Of a DNA stretch of 64,000 bases, positions 32,332 to 62,690 are shown in pieces; positions within the stretch are counted from its first letter, which is position 1; each line of letters starts with the position of its first letter. This DNA is from Oryzias latipes. Its lineage: Eukaryota; Chordata; Actinopteri; Beloniformes; Adrianichthyidae. The stretch covers positions 16,791,756-16,855,755 of the forward strand of contig NC_019880.2 of assembly GCF_002234675.1 (NCBI RefSeq). The letters are read 5' to 3'. Under the pieces are notes generated by a model, which was given only the letters and a program-made list of their open reading frames with translations, ran no database searches and was not told the origin of the DNA. A program made the translations under genes and the position numbers.

Positions 32332-33336
32332 TGGAGCAAAGTCGACCTCATAGTCCTACATTAGACACAACTGACTCCAAGACAGATTTGTGTTAAAGTC
32401 CTAAAATTGTTTTTGGATTATGTCATTTTAAAATATCTGTTACTTTTCTAAAATAATATGAAAGATTTTTATTTTGGTTGTAAAACTGTTACTAATGGAA
32501 ACAAGTTAGAAGAAACAAGTTAACTTTAATATTGGTTCGTTTTAGAAGTGAAGTGTTTTAAATTGTTTTTTATAAAAAATTGCAATTTTATATGAAAACT
32601 TTATGCCGTCTTGTTGTGATGTGTGAAATCAGCTATTTAAAGGACATTTGCCAAAAACATTTTGCAGAACACCTTTTAATGTTTACACAATACAAATATA
32701 TACACAGAATGTTTGTTTTTAGGGGATTTCAAGCCAATGGGAATCCTCTCGATTAGTATTTTCATAGTTGTGCAGGAATACCAGGGGTTGACCAAAGATG
32801 ATTCCTTTATATACAAGAAATCCACCAATCAATGACGTAAAAATATAAAAAGGCACACTGTTGATGTGCCTTACAAAAGCCTGACTTTGACATGCAAAGG
32901 TTACAGGTTTTTACAGAGCATGAACTACAATTTTTAAAGGCACAGGACCAAAGGGGAATTGAGTGAAAAAGATGCCAAAATTACCACCACTCAAATAATT
33001 TAAATCAAAATATATAAAAAAAGATGTATGCTTGCAAAGTGTTTCACAAACTATAGAAACAAACTTGCATAAAAAGATGAAAACAGTGAAATTGCAAAGA
33101 TGTTCTAAAGAAAAAGCTAAAAAGATAAGAGTTCCACCTTAAACACTTTTAAAAAGTACAGTTGTATTGTTTCCATTGCAGCACTCCGACATTTATGTTA
33201 AATCTGCACTGATCTGACGGCATCACAGGGTGCTAAGACCGTCGTGCTCCTCCTAAACAGAAGGACAAAGTCCTTCTATTTAGTTATAGCCACCTCCTCA
33301 TCAGCGTGGTCATGTTGCGTGTTTAATATTCCCTTT
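32332..33336. other. Tail-to-tail spacer of tmem54 and hdac1
   Basis: Holds the 3'UTRs of the two converging genes. No canonical AATAAA was found for tmem54. For hdac1 an ATTAAA variant on the minus strand lies at 32675-32680. No other feature is seen. Confidence 0.4.
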
Positions 33337-36300
33337 TCACTTTGATGTCTCCATTTTCTCCTCTTCCGGCACTTTCTCCTCTTCTTTCACTTCTGTCAAA
33401 TTCAAAATATAAATTCTCACCGCCGTTATTATGAATAAAAAAGATCACAAGAAGAAAAAAAAGAAGATACCTTTTGGTTCCTCCTCACCTTTCTTCTCCT
33501 TTTCTTCTCCCTCTTTCTCTCCTTCTGTTTTTACTCTCTTGGCTTTTTTGAAGCCTGCTATGTTTCTGCGGCCTCCCTCTCCTTCGTCCTCAGAGTCGGA
33601 GAACTCCTCTTCGCATGCTATCCTCTTGTCGTGAGCGCGGACTGGATGTGACAAGACGGCGTGAAATGGAGACAGTATAAAAAAATACTCTGTACGTGTG
33701 AGAAATGTTTTTACTGGATATGCGCTTGTTCGGATCCTCCTCGTCCTCATCCCCGCTGTCCTCCTGCACGGCGTCCTCGGGGATGGGCTGCATCTGAACT
33801 CCAGGGGCGTGAGGCAACATCCGCAGGTTCTCGAACAGCCGCTGCCTGGAGGACAATTAAAATCAGACGGTCAAGATCAAAGCGCATGACTAAACTGATG
33901 TAGACACAAAATACTCACTTTATCTTCTCCAGGTAGTCGTTGGTGTTCTGATTGGTCATGTTGGAGGGGCTGATGTGCAGCTTGAAGTCTGGTCCAAAGT
34001 ACTCAAAGTAGTCGTTGTATGGAAGCTCTGTTGGGTTAAGATCAATTTCTTTTACTTTACACCTAACAGAACTGTGATACAGAACACGTTTACAAGAAGC
34101 AGTTATCCTTCCTGATGTCCTTTTTTCCATCCAAAGAAAAAAGCTTGAATTTTACCATCTTAAAACAGACGAGAAAATATTTCCTGCAGAACAGACTGTA
34201 TTCTAAAGCATGGTTGTTTCACTGTCCGTTTAACTTTGTTCTTATATAGAGAAAAATACTGCACATCAAGGGGTTGAGTGTCTTGCCCAAAGGAACTTCA
34301 ACATGAGAGCACCGTGTGTGATGAAATTCAAGAATTGCTTTCAGAATTAAATGACTTATTATGGAAACAAAGTGAGTTTATTGTTTCAGGTCAAGTGTGT
34401 ACATTTGAATCAACCAACCCTTCCTGTCAAAGTGTTGATTACATTGAAAAGAGAAGGAAGATTTTTATTTTCCTAATGATAGAATTGTCTAAATATGTAT
34501 CAAAATATTGATAATGATCAGATTGAGGTAGGTATTTACAGTATTGACGTGTTAGGTGATAAATATATTTGGTGTACCTTTTTCTCCTGACTTAACAGGG
34601 AGAAAAAGTTGTCCAGTCAAAATCTTTTTAAATCCACTAAAACTACAATTCCTAGATCACCATGCTTTCATGTTTGGTATCACTAAAACGCCCCAAATGT
34701 CCTCTGTAGATACCAAAAGGAGTTCCGTCACTAGTTTGTATTAGTTAGGAGAAATTCAGGTTTAGAAATGTCCTCTGTAAAGGACAAATTAGCATTTCTG
34801 GTGTTCAAAAGGATATAACTCTTAAGAAATCTATGTTTCCACGTACATTGCTGCTGTGTAACTTTTGTTTTATTCTATCAAAACACTGAATATATCGATC
34901 ACCATAACACACCATTAGGGATGGAGCTATCGAGGGCCACAGCGGTCTCGTACGTCCAGCAGCGCGCCACATTACGGATGGTGTAGCCTCCTCCACCCAG
35001 CATCAACAGCGGCAGGTTGAAGCTCTTTATGTACTCCACACACTTGGCGTGACCTGAACACAAAGGGTTGAAAAAAAAACCATTTAAAATGCAAATGACG
35101 TCTATCTGTTAACGTTATCAAATGGAAAGGCATATACTACTGTGACATGCCTTTAATAGTGAGGTTAAAACAACCCAGTCTGTCCCCAGACAGAGAGTCG
35201 GCTCCACACTGGAGGACCACTGCACTCGGCTGGTACATCTCCATCACCTTGGCCATGATCTAAACAAGTCATATCCAAACATACAAGTCAAAAAGCACAT
35301 TAAAGGGAACTGACAAACACAACAAGCTTATAAATGCTTACTCACGGGTTTGAATATTGCTTCATAGGACTCATCATCAATCCCATCCCTCAGCGGATAA
35401 TTTACAGCATAGTATTTACCCTTACCAGCACCGATGTCCTGAGGGGAACAAGAGACACGTCACCCAACTGTAAGACTCTTTAGGCAGGTTTGGTTTTGGT
35501 CATTTAAGTAGTACCCTGAGGTCCCCAGTGCCTGGGAAGTACTCTCCATATTTGTGGAAGGACACCGTCATGACACGATCTGTGGTGTAGAACGCTTCCT
35601 CCACTCCGTCTCCATGATGGATGTCAATATCTATGTACAGAACTCTCTGGTGGTATCTAGAAACAAGAGGAAAACATGGTTTCACTAAAGCAACTTTCAC
35701 CCAGGTAGTGAATCTGATGTGTTTAAGACAGACAGGTTTCAAAATGATGCCCCTCTAGCATCCACGGTTTGTACTCACTTCAACAACTCCAGAATAGCTA
35801 GCACGATGTCATTTACATAGCAAAACCCAGAGGCCTCTGACTTCTTGGCGTGATGCAGGCCTCCAGCCCAGTTGATGGCAATGTCCGTCTGCTGTTTGTT
35901 CAATTTCACAGCACCAGCTGAAGCAGAGCGGAAGACCTGTTTACATTGACCTGCATCGATGAATCCTAAAGAGTTTCCTTTAAATATTGTTTTTAAATCG
36001 ACTTACCGACAGAGCCTCCTGCAGAGAGCTGACAGAACTCAAACAAACCATCAAAGACGGGGCAGTCCTCCCCCACATTAACTACAAGAAAGGGGGAAGA
36101 AGTTGCCGTTAGACTGCTTCACATCCACTTCAAACCTCCAGGCCAGACTTACATCTCTGCATCTGTTTGCTGTATTCCGACATGTTGTCAGGTCGGATCG
36201 AGCGCAGGAACTTAATGTAGTCGTCGCTGTGGTACTTGGTCATCTCCTCTCCACTAGCTTTGTGAGGACGCTGTGACACAGAGAGCCAATCAGACCTTAA

Positions 36301-39000
36301 GCACACACACTCGGGGGATTTTTCTGTGTGAAGGTTTTTACATACATATATCTCCATTTTTCTGTAGAGACCATAGTTCAGCAGCAGGTTGTGGGTCATT
36401 CGGATCCGATGGGGTTTCATGGGATGACCCTGTCCGTAATAATAGTTTCCAACATCACCTACAAAAAACACACACAAAGAAATGATGGATCAATTAGTTT
36501 ACTGATAAATAACACTAACGAGAAAAACAAAGATCAAGGAACATTAGAGCACCTTAAGAAACCTGTTCTACCTCAACCCTGTCCTCAATGCTGCCTTCCA
36601 GAGATTATCGACATAGCTGCTGAACCAACCGTTAATTGGGTGTAACAACCAGACTTTTTCACAAACAATTCTGTAAAACTGTCCAAATTAAATCATTTAA
36701 TAGTTTAAAGGACCCCTACAATGAAAATAATGTTATTAGGTGTTTTTAACATGTTCTTGTGGTATTTCAGATCAGAATCTTTTATAATCATTATGCAGTG
36801 CACAATGAAATTATTTCCAGCAGGTCTTTTTAATAAATACCTTTACATTTAAACAAGACTGTACAGTAAAATTAAATGAAATGATTATAGCACATACATT
36901 TAAAGTGCAGCCAGAGCATGTCAGCAGCGCAATGACATTACTCTGATGATGGAGAACAAAGAAAATTAAGCCCAAAATTGCATTTCTAAGTATTTCTATA
37001 TTCATATCGTTGCATGAAAAACACGCCATTTGAAGAAGAGATTTTTTGCGACAGAAAATGTGCTCCCTGCCCCGCTCCCTTCTGATGCATCCACTCGCAG
37101 ACAAAGGCCAAACCTGAATTCCTCCCCTGCAATTGTAGGAGTCTTTGGAGGGGTAGGGGTAGTTTTGTATCCCTCTACCGCAAGAGTGAGGAGAAATTCA
37201 TTTCTTCACACGATTGTGCTCTGAAGCACAGATGTTTACTTGTACATATAAGTAATGACTTCCTGATGTAGCACGACTTTTTAAAGTAACAAAACTGATG
37301 TTATGTATTTTCTGAGCGCTGGCACCTACGCGCTAATGTAGCTCACTGGCGACTGTGGATGGCGTCATCAAATGGGAATGACATCCAGATTAAAAGACAC
37401 CATTTTTCCATAACTTAACATCTGGAGGGCTAAATGTAGGGGTAGGGGGAAGAAAAAAAATGAAGAAAAAAAAAGAACAATTGACCAAATAGATCCATGT
37501 AAGTCTTTGTTTTCCTTGTCTGAGCTGGCATCTGGCTCCAAACTGCATACCTCCAATATTGCTGGCCATTTTTGTTGCTAAAGTTAGTTTGGGGATGAAG
37601 GTGGGCTGTAAGCTAGCAGGAGAGCGAGTAAACAGAGCTCCTAGCAATGGGGAGGGTAAGGAGGCAGGGTTTCTCCATGCCAACGGTCCCACCCACAGCT
37701 CAGATGTGCATTTCTAATGAACTGCTGCCGCTCTGCAGAAACTATGTCCTAGAAAAAGGCAACGGTTTGATGATTTTGGCTAACAACGGCTTAATCACAA
37801 TTAAAAGACCACTGGGGACACTTTTAAAAGATGATAAGAGTGGGCTTTTTTGTTTGTTAATAAAGTGACATTAAAGATCCTGTAAACATGTTTTATTCAC
37901 TCAGGAAAAAAAAGCGAATCACTATCCATTATTTTGGAGAGCACTTGGCCAGTTTCAAACAAAAATAAACGTGATTTAAAAAGGACAAAGCACAGACAAG
38001 AGCACTCCTTTATATTTAAAAAAAAAAAAACATGCTTAGAGAATTTTAATTAGAACTGACTATATTCCAAAAAGTATTAAAGGGATTTCAAAGAAGTTCA
38101 TCTTACTTTAATCATTCAATCACAGACTTTGGGCTTTTGATAAGCCTATAGATTTTAAATCAGATCTAGTGGAAATTGGATTTATGCAGCAAAATATCTC
38201 ACCAACCAAGCACCAAGGTTTTTCAAGGGGGGTGCTGGGTCTCTGAATTTTGTTCGAGGTATTCTTTCTGTTTGTTTGTTTTTTTGGAAGGGGGGTGTAA
38301 ATCCAGAAAGACAGGCTCCAGTACAATTAAACTGAACCGTTGAAACACACGAGCATTTTTATTCTGCGTCAGTTATGCCCAGATGTGCATTTTAGCTGCT
38401 TGGCTCTGTTATTATTTGTATAATATAATATTAAATTAGTCGAAAAGAAAAAAGACAGACTCAAGTAAAAGTAAAACATATCATATAGCTGCGCAAATTT
38501 ATTATCTTGTTGAAGATTTATCCAAATCTGCTCTCAACACGATGCTCACCCTATTCACTCTGAAAATAACGATCTTTTAAAAATTTCGGGCCAAATACAG
38601 ACTTTATGTTAAATAATTAGCTTTTTAGCATTAGGCTAGCTCGAGAGTAGCTTTTTGATAAAATGAGTGTTAGGATGCTAGCTGCAGATATTCAAGGAAG
38701 TCTGGTGATTTAAAAAAATCTCTCTATATATATGTAAAAAAGGTTTGAACTGGTTGTGACTCTAGGGTTTAATATTCCCAAATTAATTAAGAAGAAATGA
38801 ATTAATGAGACTGAGCCTCCAGCGACTTAAGCTAGCTGTGTTAGCTAATGAACATGTTAGCAAAGACGCGCAGGAAGCTGAAAGCTTTGGTCGGAAAAAA
38901 ATGGTGCATCTTTTCCGCTCGCTAGAGTGCAACCGCATGGATACTCACCGTCGTAGTAGTAACAAACTTTTTTCTTTGTTCCTTGAGAAGTAAGCGCCAT
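33337..39000 (-). CDS. hdac1: Histone deacetylase 1
   Basis: Class I zinc-dependent lysine deacetylase, the catalytic subunit of nuclear NuRD, Sin3 and CoREST complexes. Exons: 38949-39000, 36346-36458, 36153-36270, 36007-36081, 35779-35917, 35515-35656, 35346-35438, 35151-35259, 34913-35053, 33919-34027, 33715-33845, 33471-33641, 33337-33392. Total 1449 nt, 482 aa, equal to human HDAC1. Landmarks: [20 protein letters not shown]; the active site [35 protein letters not shown]; zinc-site Asp in the [14 protein letters not shown] region; [20 protein letters not shown]. The tail has the CK2-type acidic site [23 protein letters not shown] and a Lys/Glu-rich end. Intron 8 begins with GC instead of GT (AAAG/GCATGT at 35151/35150); every other intron is GT-AG. 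The neighbouring lck lies upstream in tandem. Confidence 0.97.
36715..37580 (-). repeat. Family C repeat, long copy in hdac1 intron 1
   Basis: Read on the minus strand it starts near 37577 with AAAAATGGCCAGCAAT and ends near 36715 with ATGTTAAAAACACC and TTTTCATTGTAGGGG. Flanking blocks match 12940-13335, but about 500 additional bases lie inside (37040-37460). The remaining intron sequence to 38948 holds nothing I recognise. Confidence 0.55.
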
Positions 39001-39169
39001 TTTTCTATTCTGTTTGAGGCTAGACTCGCACACCAGCGTTTGAGATCGACAGCGACGGGAGGCGGAGGATGTGGTATGGAAGGCCAACTGGGTCTAAAAT
39101 GACAGCTTCTCTCCGCACGTCCAACAGGCGACGAGAACGCGCACGCGAAAAAGAAATGCAAGGAACAAC

Positions 39170-39184
<15 letters not shown>

Positions 39185-39224
<40 letters not shown>
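39185..39224. repeat. (AT)n microsatellite in the hdac1 upstream region
   Basis: About 20 AT units flanked by an A-run on the left and a T-run on the right, some 185 bases upstream of the hdac1 start codon and next to a short CpG-containing stretch (39010-39150). Confidence 0.95.
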
Positions 39225-39228
<4 letters not shown>

Positions 39229-39585
39229 AATAATTTTTTTTTTAAAAACCCGCCAAACTCCACTTTAGGATATGATATAAATACACATGTTTTGTTGAAC
39301 AGCTTGAAAGCTTTTGTTTAAAGCCTTTCATATGGAGGCTATTGCATTTATAAAAAAGGTTGTTTTTTTCTAATATTTTGTGTTTTTCAAGGTAACCTTT
39401 TTTTGTGCTAATTTTTAAAAATACAAAAAAAACATAAAACAATAAAATTCAACCTACCAACAGGCTGGACTCTAACCTCATCTGCTTATGAAAACTATAA
39501 GAAAAACTATAAAATGACCTGCAATTTAAGTTGAAAAGCCATATTGTGTCCATATCATGGAAATGATGGCTTTGTCCAGATTCTC

Positions 39586-39953
39586 ACCCTAACTACTAAA
39601 AAACTATGTAGTGCAGGGTTATCTAGTGCCCTGGTTTTAAAAGCGTCCCGGACACCATTTAATTGCTCTTTCTTTTTTAAACAGCGAATATGACATCATC
39701 GATTTCACAAAGTGAAAGTCTAATCAGTATGATTGTTATACAATGACTATTTAAGAATCCAATGTGTTCTGATGTTGAAAATGCTGATAGTTTATATATC
39801 GCAAAAATTGTTCAAACACAGTGCATTGTGGTCTATATTTGTCAATCTAGTGAGCAAAACACTGGCTTTTCACAGAGACTTCTGGGAAATTTTTAGGGCA
39901 CACAATTTTGGATTGTAGATTCAGACAGCACTACAAAATGGCGAATGCACTAT
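39586..39953 (+). repeat. Family B repeat copy upstream of hdac1
   Basis: Inverted relative to 30930-31252. Blocks in order: CTAAAAAACTATGTAGTGCA, AGTGCCCTGG, GACATCATCGATTTCAC, CACAGAGACTTCTGGGAAAT and GAATGCACTATAAAGG. The two ends carry loosely inverted TAGTGC/GCACTA motifs. Non-coding. Confidence 0.6.
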
Positions 39954-39964
39954 AAAGGAAGTTG

Positions 39965-41933
39965 GACACGACCAGTGTGTCTGATTTGTTCATGTGTTCA
40001 TCATGATATCGCCAGTCTGTTTGTTCTTCCCACTTCATTTGTCCACAAACATTATAGAGGAAGACATTAGAGAGGTGTTAGCTATATTGATCAATATGAA
40101 CTGTTTATCCTGACAACGTTGGGCACAAAGCAGTGAAGTCTGTGCGTGACTAAGATGCTCATGTTGTTGGTGTTGTCTGGTTGCAGATAATTTTTTAATG
40201 GCTTTTGATATTAAAAGCTTTTATTGTAAGAAAGTCATACATTATTCCTTTTTTTATGGCACCACTTTTTGTCTGAAGTTTTGTATTTTTCAGATTTTAA
40301 TCCTTTAACAATAGAGCTCCAGTGTTGACATTCTCTCAACTACCATAACTCTACTTTATGCAATTAATGCAATCCCAGCTGATCCTGAAGTGGCACAGGC
40401 ATCTATCCATCCCTTTATTATTACCTTTGTCTTCAGAACTCGTGGAATCCCTTAGGGGGTCGTGGGGTCGCTGCTTGATTAGCAGGGCATCATTCTGTTG
40501 TAGAATGAAAGAAAACAGCTTTGCGCTGATAAGCATTACGTACTTTACAGTCATGAAATCTCTAGCAATCAGCATAAATCAGCTGATTTTGTCGCGGAGA
40601 TAAGCGGCTTTGCATATTGGTGCAAAACTATTTCAAACTGCTTTAAAATGTTTTTCTAAATTCTGAGCTGCCCAAAAACTTTCATGTTTCTCACTTTTTA
40701 AACAATGCAACTTGATTAAATGGCTTGTGAGGGACTTATGCCATGTTTACATCGAGCATAGGACTCTGTTCTTGAACTCACTATACATGCATTCCTGAAT
40801 GTGCATTTAGCCCATGGTGTTCACACTGGACTGTTGCTTCAAATACTTGTGCATGTCTGCCATCTACAGTTGGAAAAGGCTCGGTGCGAAATGCCGAAGC
40901 AGTGCAAATCTCTTGAATCTTGCCCCAGGCTTTTTCTTTCACAGCTCTATTCCATCATATATATATTTTAATTTAAGCATTTACAACAATTGGAGGATTA
41001 GCTCCTTCAGATGCCACATCTCGTTTCTGAGAGGTTCTTCCTTTGAGATTTAAAATTTAAAATAAAAGATGACAAAGAAGAGTTAAGAATAAACAAATGA
41101 AGACAAACAGTCAAGAATAATAGAAATTATGATACAGGTTAGGTATTTAACAAACACAAAAGCACACATGCACTCAGCCACATACACACACAACAGTTCT
41201 CACTTTTACCTCAATACAGTGTTATAGAATATATTCAATCAAAACACAGAATATATGAAATGCATATAAAAGACTCGGTATTACATAAGTCTAGTCGCGT
41301 ACAAACCATAACTATTTAGTTCTACTCCATGATTCATTTTCAAATGAATGCCCCTTCTGTTAATTAAAAAGGACGCAATCCATACGTCACTGCCAAAAAA
41401 CCGTGCCCCTGATTGGTCAAAGTTCAACCTGGTTAATGGACACATAAATTGACGCACGTTTTGTATGTAGAGCCTGAGATCGCTCCTAAAAATGTGCGTA
41501 GCTATGCGTAAACGTAAGAGTTTTGATTGCAGAGCCCTGAAACCCGCATTTATGCGCTTTTACATAGACTTTTCATTGCAAGTGCTTGAATGCGCACTAT
41601 TGAGGGAAGTTTAATGTTGCTTTAGACACAAACTGCAAATTTCTTGTGGAGTTGTTTGCATGTTGTTTAGATGGATTGAAAACTTTTTTTGCAACACACT
41701 ATCCAAGTGTAAGGTTTGATTGCAGTGGTTGCGTGACCCGTTAATTGCACAGGACCCATTCAAGGTCAGTTTAACTGCTATTTGGTTGTTTTCCTTGAGG
41801 CTATGACATCTCAAAACCCTGGACAAAAAAGGGTAAATATGATAGAAAAATTAGCCAGACAGATGTTTAAACACACCACAGCAAAACAGACTGGCGATAT
41901 CGTGACGAGCACATGAACAAAGCGGATCGTGTC
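39965..41933. repeat. Inverted pair flanking a family A copy
   Basis: 39965-40021 and 41881-41933 are imperfect reverse complements: both contain GATATCGCCAGTCTGTTT (reverse-complemented on the right) and TTTGTTCATGTG. They flank the family A copy at 40750-41597. They may be terminal repeats of one element of about 2 kb or two separate insertions. Confidence 0.5.
40750..41597 (-). repeat. Family A copy 2, upstream of hdac1
   Basis: Reverse-orientation relative of 10738-11430, without the SINE insertion. CGGTGCGAAATGCCGAAGCA, GGTGTTCACACTGG, CCCTGATTGGTCAAAGTTCA and CAAGTGCTTGAATGCGCAC are shared. Ends are approximate. Confidence 0.65.
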
Positions 41934-43699
41934 TTTGACACAGACACATTGTGGCTTTTCAACTTTTATTACAGGTCATCCTATAGTTTTCATGAGCAGA
42001 TGAGGTTAGTGCCCCAGCCTATTTGGAGTTCTCTGCTTTTGTAGTTCTTAAAAATATTAGAACAAAAATAACGGAAATTATTTGAAAGAAGATCACTCGT
42101 TTTTTTGTTCTTGTTTTTTATAAACGTAAAAAAGATTTTTATTAAATTGAATACAATACTCTTTCATATTAAACCTTACCAGAGATGTGAAAGGTAATTT
42201 TTAATAAGAAATAAAGTGTGTTTCATGTTTTGTTGTAAGCTAGGACACATGGCATTGATGTCCATGGGGAATAAATTTCTTGTGTGACAGATCCCAGGGT
42301 AGTTTCTTGGTGAACATACCTGTCTCTGATTACTTTCATTTTCATGTCCGTCTCAAACAGGGATTTACGGATTTGCCCCTGGCAAAAACAAACGCAATAG
42401 ATGCAAGTAGGTGTAGGCCTCAACCCAAACCGGACCTGCGACAAAGTTCAACCACATTTAAGCTGGAGCTAAATAAGATCTGAGCTGAGGCTGGTTGATG
42501 TATCAAATGCATTTGATATCACAAAAATGTTTGACATGGGATAAAAAGAATGAGGATATCATGAAAATCAAGCATAACAGTGACGGCGGTCTTCTAAGCC
42601 ATCTTTGTGTGGTCTTTGTAGTTGTGTTTACCATCCTACAGCCCCACTCACAGTAGCAGAAAACCCTACACCCTCCCCATCCAGGAAAGTTTAGTGCACG
42701 AACATGTTTATTCATCAGAAAACATCAGGCTGATTTAAGAGTACTAAAAGGTTAAAATGGATTCCAAAATGCATGATTTCATGCTCAAAAGCAAAATGGT
42801 GCGCTTCTCTACAACTACAGATCTGTGGACCAGCAATAGTTGTGTATCTCACTTTGACATAATGTCAAATGACATCAAGATTATGATTTTCGCCTTTGTG
42901 AATTTGTATCCCACAATAAACATTGTGCCCCTTTCCACATCTGCCAATTTGGTCAATGGTAAATGGCATTAGGCCCATCACAATAAATCGAAAAATTTAT
43001 CAGCATTGCAACATCCGCCTGTGCAATACGCATATTGCAAAAGACGGCTTTAACTGCGATAAATGGTTACCTTAAATGTTTAACCTCGAATAGAGAAACT
43101 GTTGTTTTTTATAAAGCCCAAATGCATACTGACTACATTGTTCTTAATTGTTGTTCATAGTAGTTTCGGCCAGTCCTACCAGAAAGGTAGATGGTTGTTC
43201 TTTGATGTATTTATCCTACACACAAGTTACTACTTGTCTCCTATTGAGATACTTGCAGTATTATTTACATTGACTTTTTTTAAATACAGCTGTTGGAGTG
43301 AAATGGTATATTACTTCTTTTTTGTTTCGCTTAGTGTGAAATGCACTTATAGTAAGAAGTCATAATAAAAGAGTCAACCAAGTCAACGTCATTGGAATAT
43401 ATCCCTTTAAGTCTTTTTATGAACAATTTTTTCCTCACTATATCTGCAGAATTCATATAATCAAAATCAGGAAATATGAATAAAACTATTAAGGGATTAG
43501 TGAAAGGCCATACATCATAAGGATCTGCATGTTTCTCTGTCACATGACAAAGATGTCTGTCTTGGCTGAGAAAGTTTTTAAAAACTGCAATACTCCATCA
43601 ACAATTTCGTCTCCATTCTCTGAATCCATCAATCCCAATGGAAAAGATTGTAATGTCCTTACAATCAAGATAATGATTGTTTCCTCTTTTTTGTGCAAA
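41934..43699. other. Spacer between the family A region and the lck 3' end
   Basis: AT-rich sequence. I see no exon, RNA gene or classifiable repeat. Confidence 0.4.
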
Positions 43700-43705
43700 T
43701 TTATT
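43700..43705 (-). terminator. lck: Candidate lck polyadenylation signal
   Basis: AATAAA on the minus strand about 445 bases after the lck stop. Other weak variants exist nearby. Confidence 0.4.
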
Positions 43706-44149
43706 AAATCCAGGTGAAAAAGCTTTAGTGAGGGCAAAAAGAACATAGAATACTAAATTACTTTGTATTTAATATATCACAACAATGAATCAACAAACAT
43801 TTTAATTCTGGCTTAGTTTCAGCCACAAAAAATATTTCCTTAAAGTTTCCCACTTTAACAGGTAATAGAGGGAAACTCAACTGAAGCACTTAACAATATT
43901 TACACATTAAAAAGACAATTGATGTTTTTTTTCCTGCTACCACCCTCGTTTTTTAAGTATGTTTTTCTCTTGGGAGAGCTAAGTTTTCTTCTGTAATAGT
44001 TTGAAGTATAAAAAAGTCCAAGTTTGAACATCTCCATTTTTACCCTGTCAATGGAAAAGGCAAACACTTTCCAAAGAAAAGTTTGAAGTCCAGCATTCAT
44101 TCACAGGCCTGTTATCCAATGATATGTGTGTCTCTTGGATCCGGTGTAG

Positions 44150-61327
<17,178 letters not shown>

Positions 61328-61332
61328 CTTTC

Positions 61333-62597
61333 CTGCAAAGTTCAAACTATTGTAAGTAAGCTGTTTTTCACTTACATCACGAGTCCGGAAATGAACGATT
61401 CACGGTTTTGTTGAAAGACCGCACACTAAAAAATGGAACCATTTTGACCAGCAAATCAGTCCAGGTTCAGGTCATTGGTCAGTGTTATCAATATTGGGTT
61501 ATGAATTTCAAAATCATCCCTCAAAACCACAACAGTGTTGTGGCTGAATCTGAAGAACCAGTGGTGAAGAATACTGTTAAATGTTTAGATCTGAGTCGGG
61601 TATAGAGAGGAGTTTAAGCAGCTCCACACAGACGTCTTGACATTTGAATTTACTCAAACAATTTACACAATCAGAGCTGACTGAGCGTCTTCACAAAGTT
61701 TAGTCACACAAAGGTTTGGTACGCTCTGATCCCCATTCAGACTTTAACGGTTGGTTTGAGTAAAGCCCACAGCAATGTTGATCTTGTTTAATCCATCGTC
61801 TGCACGTGCTCTGTGGAGTGGTCTGCACGAGGGCTGCATGAATCCGTTTTCTCAAGCTCCTTCAACTCTCAATGGGCCACTCATGGAAGCGGGTCAGCCG
61901 GCTGATGTTTGCCCCACAGCCGCAAAGCTGTGAGAAAAGCTGAAGGGCTGACCTGCCGCTAACCCACCACAACTGAGAGACCATAACAGTGAATCACAAG
62001 AGGATCACCAGGGCATGAAGAGGTCCTTGAATGATCGTCTCCTACGCTTACTAGGGGAGTTACACAAGCCAGCATTTTCTATTGAGGGGCTGTGGATTTT
62101 TTTACCCCTTGATTGTTAGCAACTGAAGGCCTCTTTCTAACACACACTCTGAGCTGTTATCATTCATATGGCACTGTGAGCGTGTCAATTAAGAATGGGC
62201 AAAGACAATTAGTTGAGGCTTGAAAGCATAACCAAAATGACCTCTTCCTACAGATAAGGTTCCTTTTCAGAGCATTTTGACGGTTAAGTTTCATCTGTTT
62301 GCATCAGCATCCTCTCCCTTTAGGCTTTTGTTTGGCAAAATTGTTATTATGTATTTCATATAAAGTACCAAAACACAAAAAGTCTTTATTTTTCACTTTA
62401 AAACTGTGTTTTTATGTATTAGTAGCTAGAATCTACTTTTGAAAAATATATTCAACGGGGACAAATAGCAATTTGATTCGCACGAACATATCTTCAAGTT
62501 TTCAAGCAGAAAAAGTTCCAGACGCATCACAAGAGCCCAAAACCACGCCGTTAAACTTTAACTTTCAAATCAAAAAGACAGAAAAATGGAAACTCAC
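61333..62597. other. Upstream lck intron / 5' region
   Basis: The acceptor TTGCAG/GAAAG stands directly before the lck ATG (exon start 61332), so at least one upstream noncoding exon is implied. The stretch itself shows nothing else. Confidence 0.45.
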
Positions 62598-62690
62598 CTC
62601 TAAAGATGTCAAATTTTCACCTCGCACGTCCCGCTATCTTAGATTTTAAGTGCCGCCATCCAGATATAGAGTTTTGACAAAGTTTCTTCT
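62598..62690 (-). promoter_or_regulatory. lck: Candidate noncoding first exon of lck
   Basis: A strong donor AGAG/GTGAGT on the minus strand ends a possible exon at 62598. It would splice to the acceptor at 61332 just before the ATG. The 5' border is a guess. Confidence 0.4.

Noticed and set aside
35140-35150. GT donor in GCAT/GTCACA for the hdac1 intron
   Set aside because: Using it shifts the frame out of the conserved K-G-H-A-K-C-V-E sequence; the GC donor keeps it.
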